From: Closterium sp. Naga37s-1
Taxonomy: Eukaryota; Streptophyta; Zygnematophyceae; Desmidiales; Closteriaceae
Length of the DNA: 64,000 nt
Assembly (NCBI GenBank): GCA_947471745.1
Contig: CANJKZ010000823.1
Location: forward strand, 124,001-188,000
Reading direction: 5' to 3'
A model generated the notes under the pieces. The model was given only the letters and a program-made list of their open reading frames with translations. It was not told the origin of the DNA and ran no database searches. The stretch's first letter is position 1; every line of letters starts with the position of its first letter. Positions 63,453 through 64,000 of this stretch are shown in pieces. The position numbers and the translations under genes were made by a program.

Positions 63453-64000
63453 ATGGCTACCCCTAGTGTTCTCGCTTTTGACGCTGAGGGTCGGGCCATT
63501 GACTTTGACGTCTGGATAGATGACCTGCAGCTTTTCTTACAGTGCGATAGGGCAGACGGCCTCTCCCTCTTTGACCTCACTTCTGGTGCCTCTCCTGCCC
63601 CCGCCACTGATGCTGACGCAACTGTTCGCTCCCAGTGGGCCACGCGCGATGCTGCTGCACGTCTTGCTGTGCGTCGCCACCTGCCTACCTCTGAGCGTGC
63701 GCACTTTAGCCAGTACAAGAGTGCTCAGACCTTGTACGACGCTGTAGTTGCACGCTACTCCTCCCCTGCCACTGCTGCACTCAGTCGCCTCATGCTACCG
63801 TACCTCTTCCCTGACCTTGCTGCCTTTCCCACAGTCGCTGACCTCATTACGCACCTACGCACTAGTGACACTCGCTACCGCGCTGCGCTTCCTGCTGAGT
63901 TCTGCGCCAAGAACCCCCCCCCCATGTACATCACCCTCTACTACATAGTCACCCGGCTCCCTGACTCCCTTCGCGTAGTCAGGGACCACTTCCTCTCAGT
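63453..64000 (+). CDS. Copia-M Gag N-terminus, partial
   Basis: ATG 63453, MATPSVLAFDAEGRAIDFDV, open for 182 codons to the window edge with no lesion (ends near VVRDHFLS). It covers the Gag domain with DDLQLFLQCD, RAHFSQYKSAQTLYDAVVAR and PPPMYITLYYIVTRLPDSL. Stability of the rest unknown. Confidence 0.92.
   Translation, partial: MATPSVLAFDAEGRAIDFDVWIDDLQLFLQCDRADGLSLFDLTSGASPAPATDADATVRSQWATRDAAARLAVRRHLPTSERAHFSQYKSAQTLYDAVVARYSSPATAALSRLMLPYLFPDLAAFPTVADLITHLRTSDTRYRAALPAEFCAKNPPPMYITLYYIVTRLPDSLRVVRDHFLS

Larger units (their letters stand above)
62190..64000 (+). mobile_element. Copia-M, copia element, 3' part off window
   Basis: 129-bp 5' LTR, PBS, leader and intact start of Gag. Inserted in element L (flank GGCAG, 62185-62189). 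Confidence 0.92.

Overview
This window is a eukaryotic, plant-lineage repeat landscape: a dense stack of nested transposable elements with the remains of one spliced protein-coding locus underneath. Evidence for a eukaryote is direct: canonical GT-AG introns, LTR retrotransposons whose primer-binding sites resemble the initiator tRNA-Met 3' end, a Mutator-like (MULE) transposase with SWIM and CCHC motifs, and no bacterial-style gene spacing. GC-rich codon use, short LTRs and MULE content would fit a streptophyte green alga (Chara-like), but that organism guess is low confidence. Element names (Copia-A, -B and so on) are mine.

Layout. 1-5678: Copia-B (minus strand, 3' end off window). 5679-13949: a decayed Ty3/gypsy element (three pieces: 5679-5751, 12279-12906, 13731-13949) split by full-length Copia-A (5752-12278) and by an 819-bp solo LTR (12907-13725), and cut off at 13949 by Copia-C. 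13950-28567: Copia-C (plus, decayed, 3' end lost), carrying the complete and intact Copia-D (18856-26209, minus) inside its pol gene. 28568-31125: Copia-E (minus), internally deleted and joined tail-first to C. 31126-38377: full-length Copia-F (minus), inserted at the exact edge of E's LTR. 38383-59043: an older locus with a four-exon gene on the minus strand (possible Ulp1/C48-like protease) and a MULE transposase pseudogene on the plus strand, divergently arranged. It is split by Copia-G (39153-46988, in exon 1) and by element J (48268-55055), which itself contains the truncated Copia-H. 59044-61306: chimeric, truncated Copia-K (minus). 61307-62189: 5' end of element L (820-bp LTR, same family as the solo LTR). 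62190-64000: Copia-M (plus), open to the window edge.

The Copia copies are one superfamily with two protein subfamilies: MASLRVLAFDHEGRP (A, C, E) and MAS/TP-x-VLxFDAEGR (B, D, F, G, H, M; K by its pol). All have LTRs of only about 112-134 bp, one fused Gag-Pol frame (order Gag, protease, integrase, reverse transcriptase, RNase H), a 0.65-1.45 kb GC-rich leader filled with element-specific tandem repeats, and conserved small RNA-like structures next to the primer-binding site and in the LTR. Only Copia-D has an uninterrupted frame (1972 codons), near-identical LTRs and a perfect 5-bp target-site duplication, so it is the best candidate for a recently active copy.

The most useful result is that removing the insertions by their target-site duplications restores a continuous reading frame across three introns of a gene otherwise invisible as short fragments.
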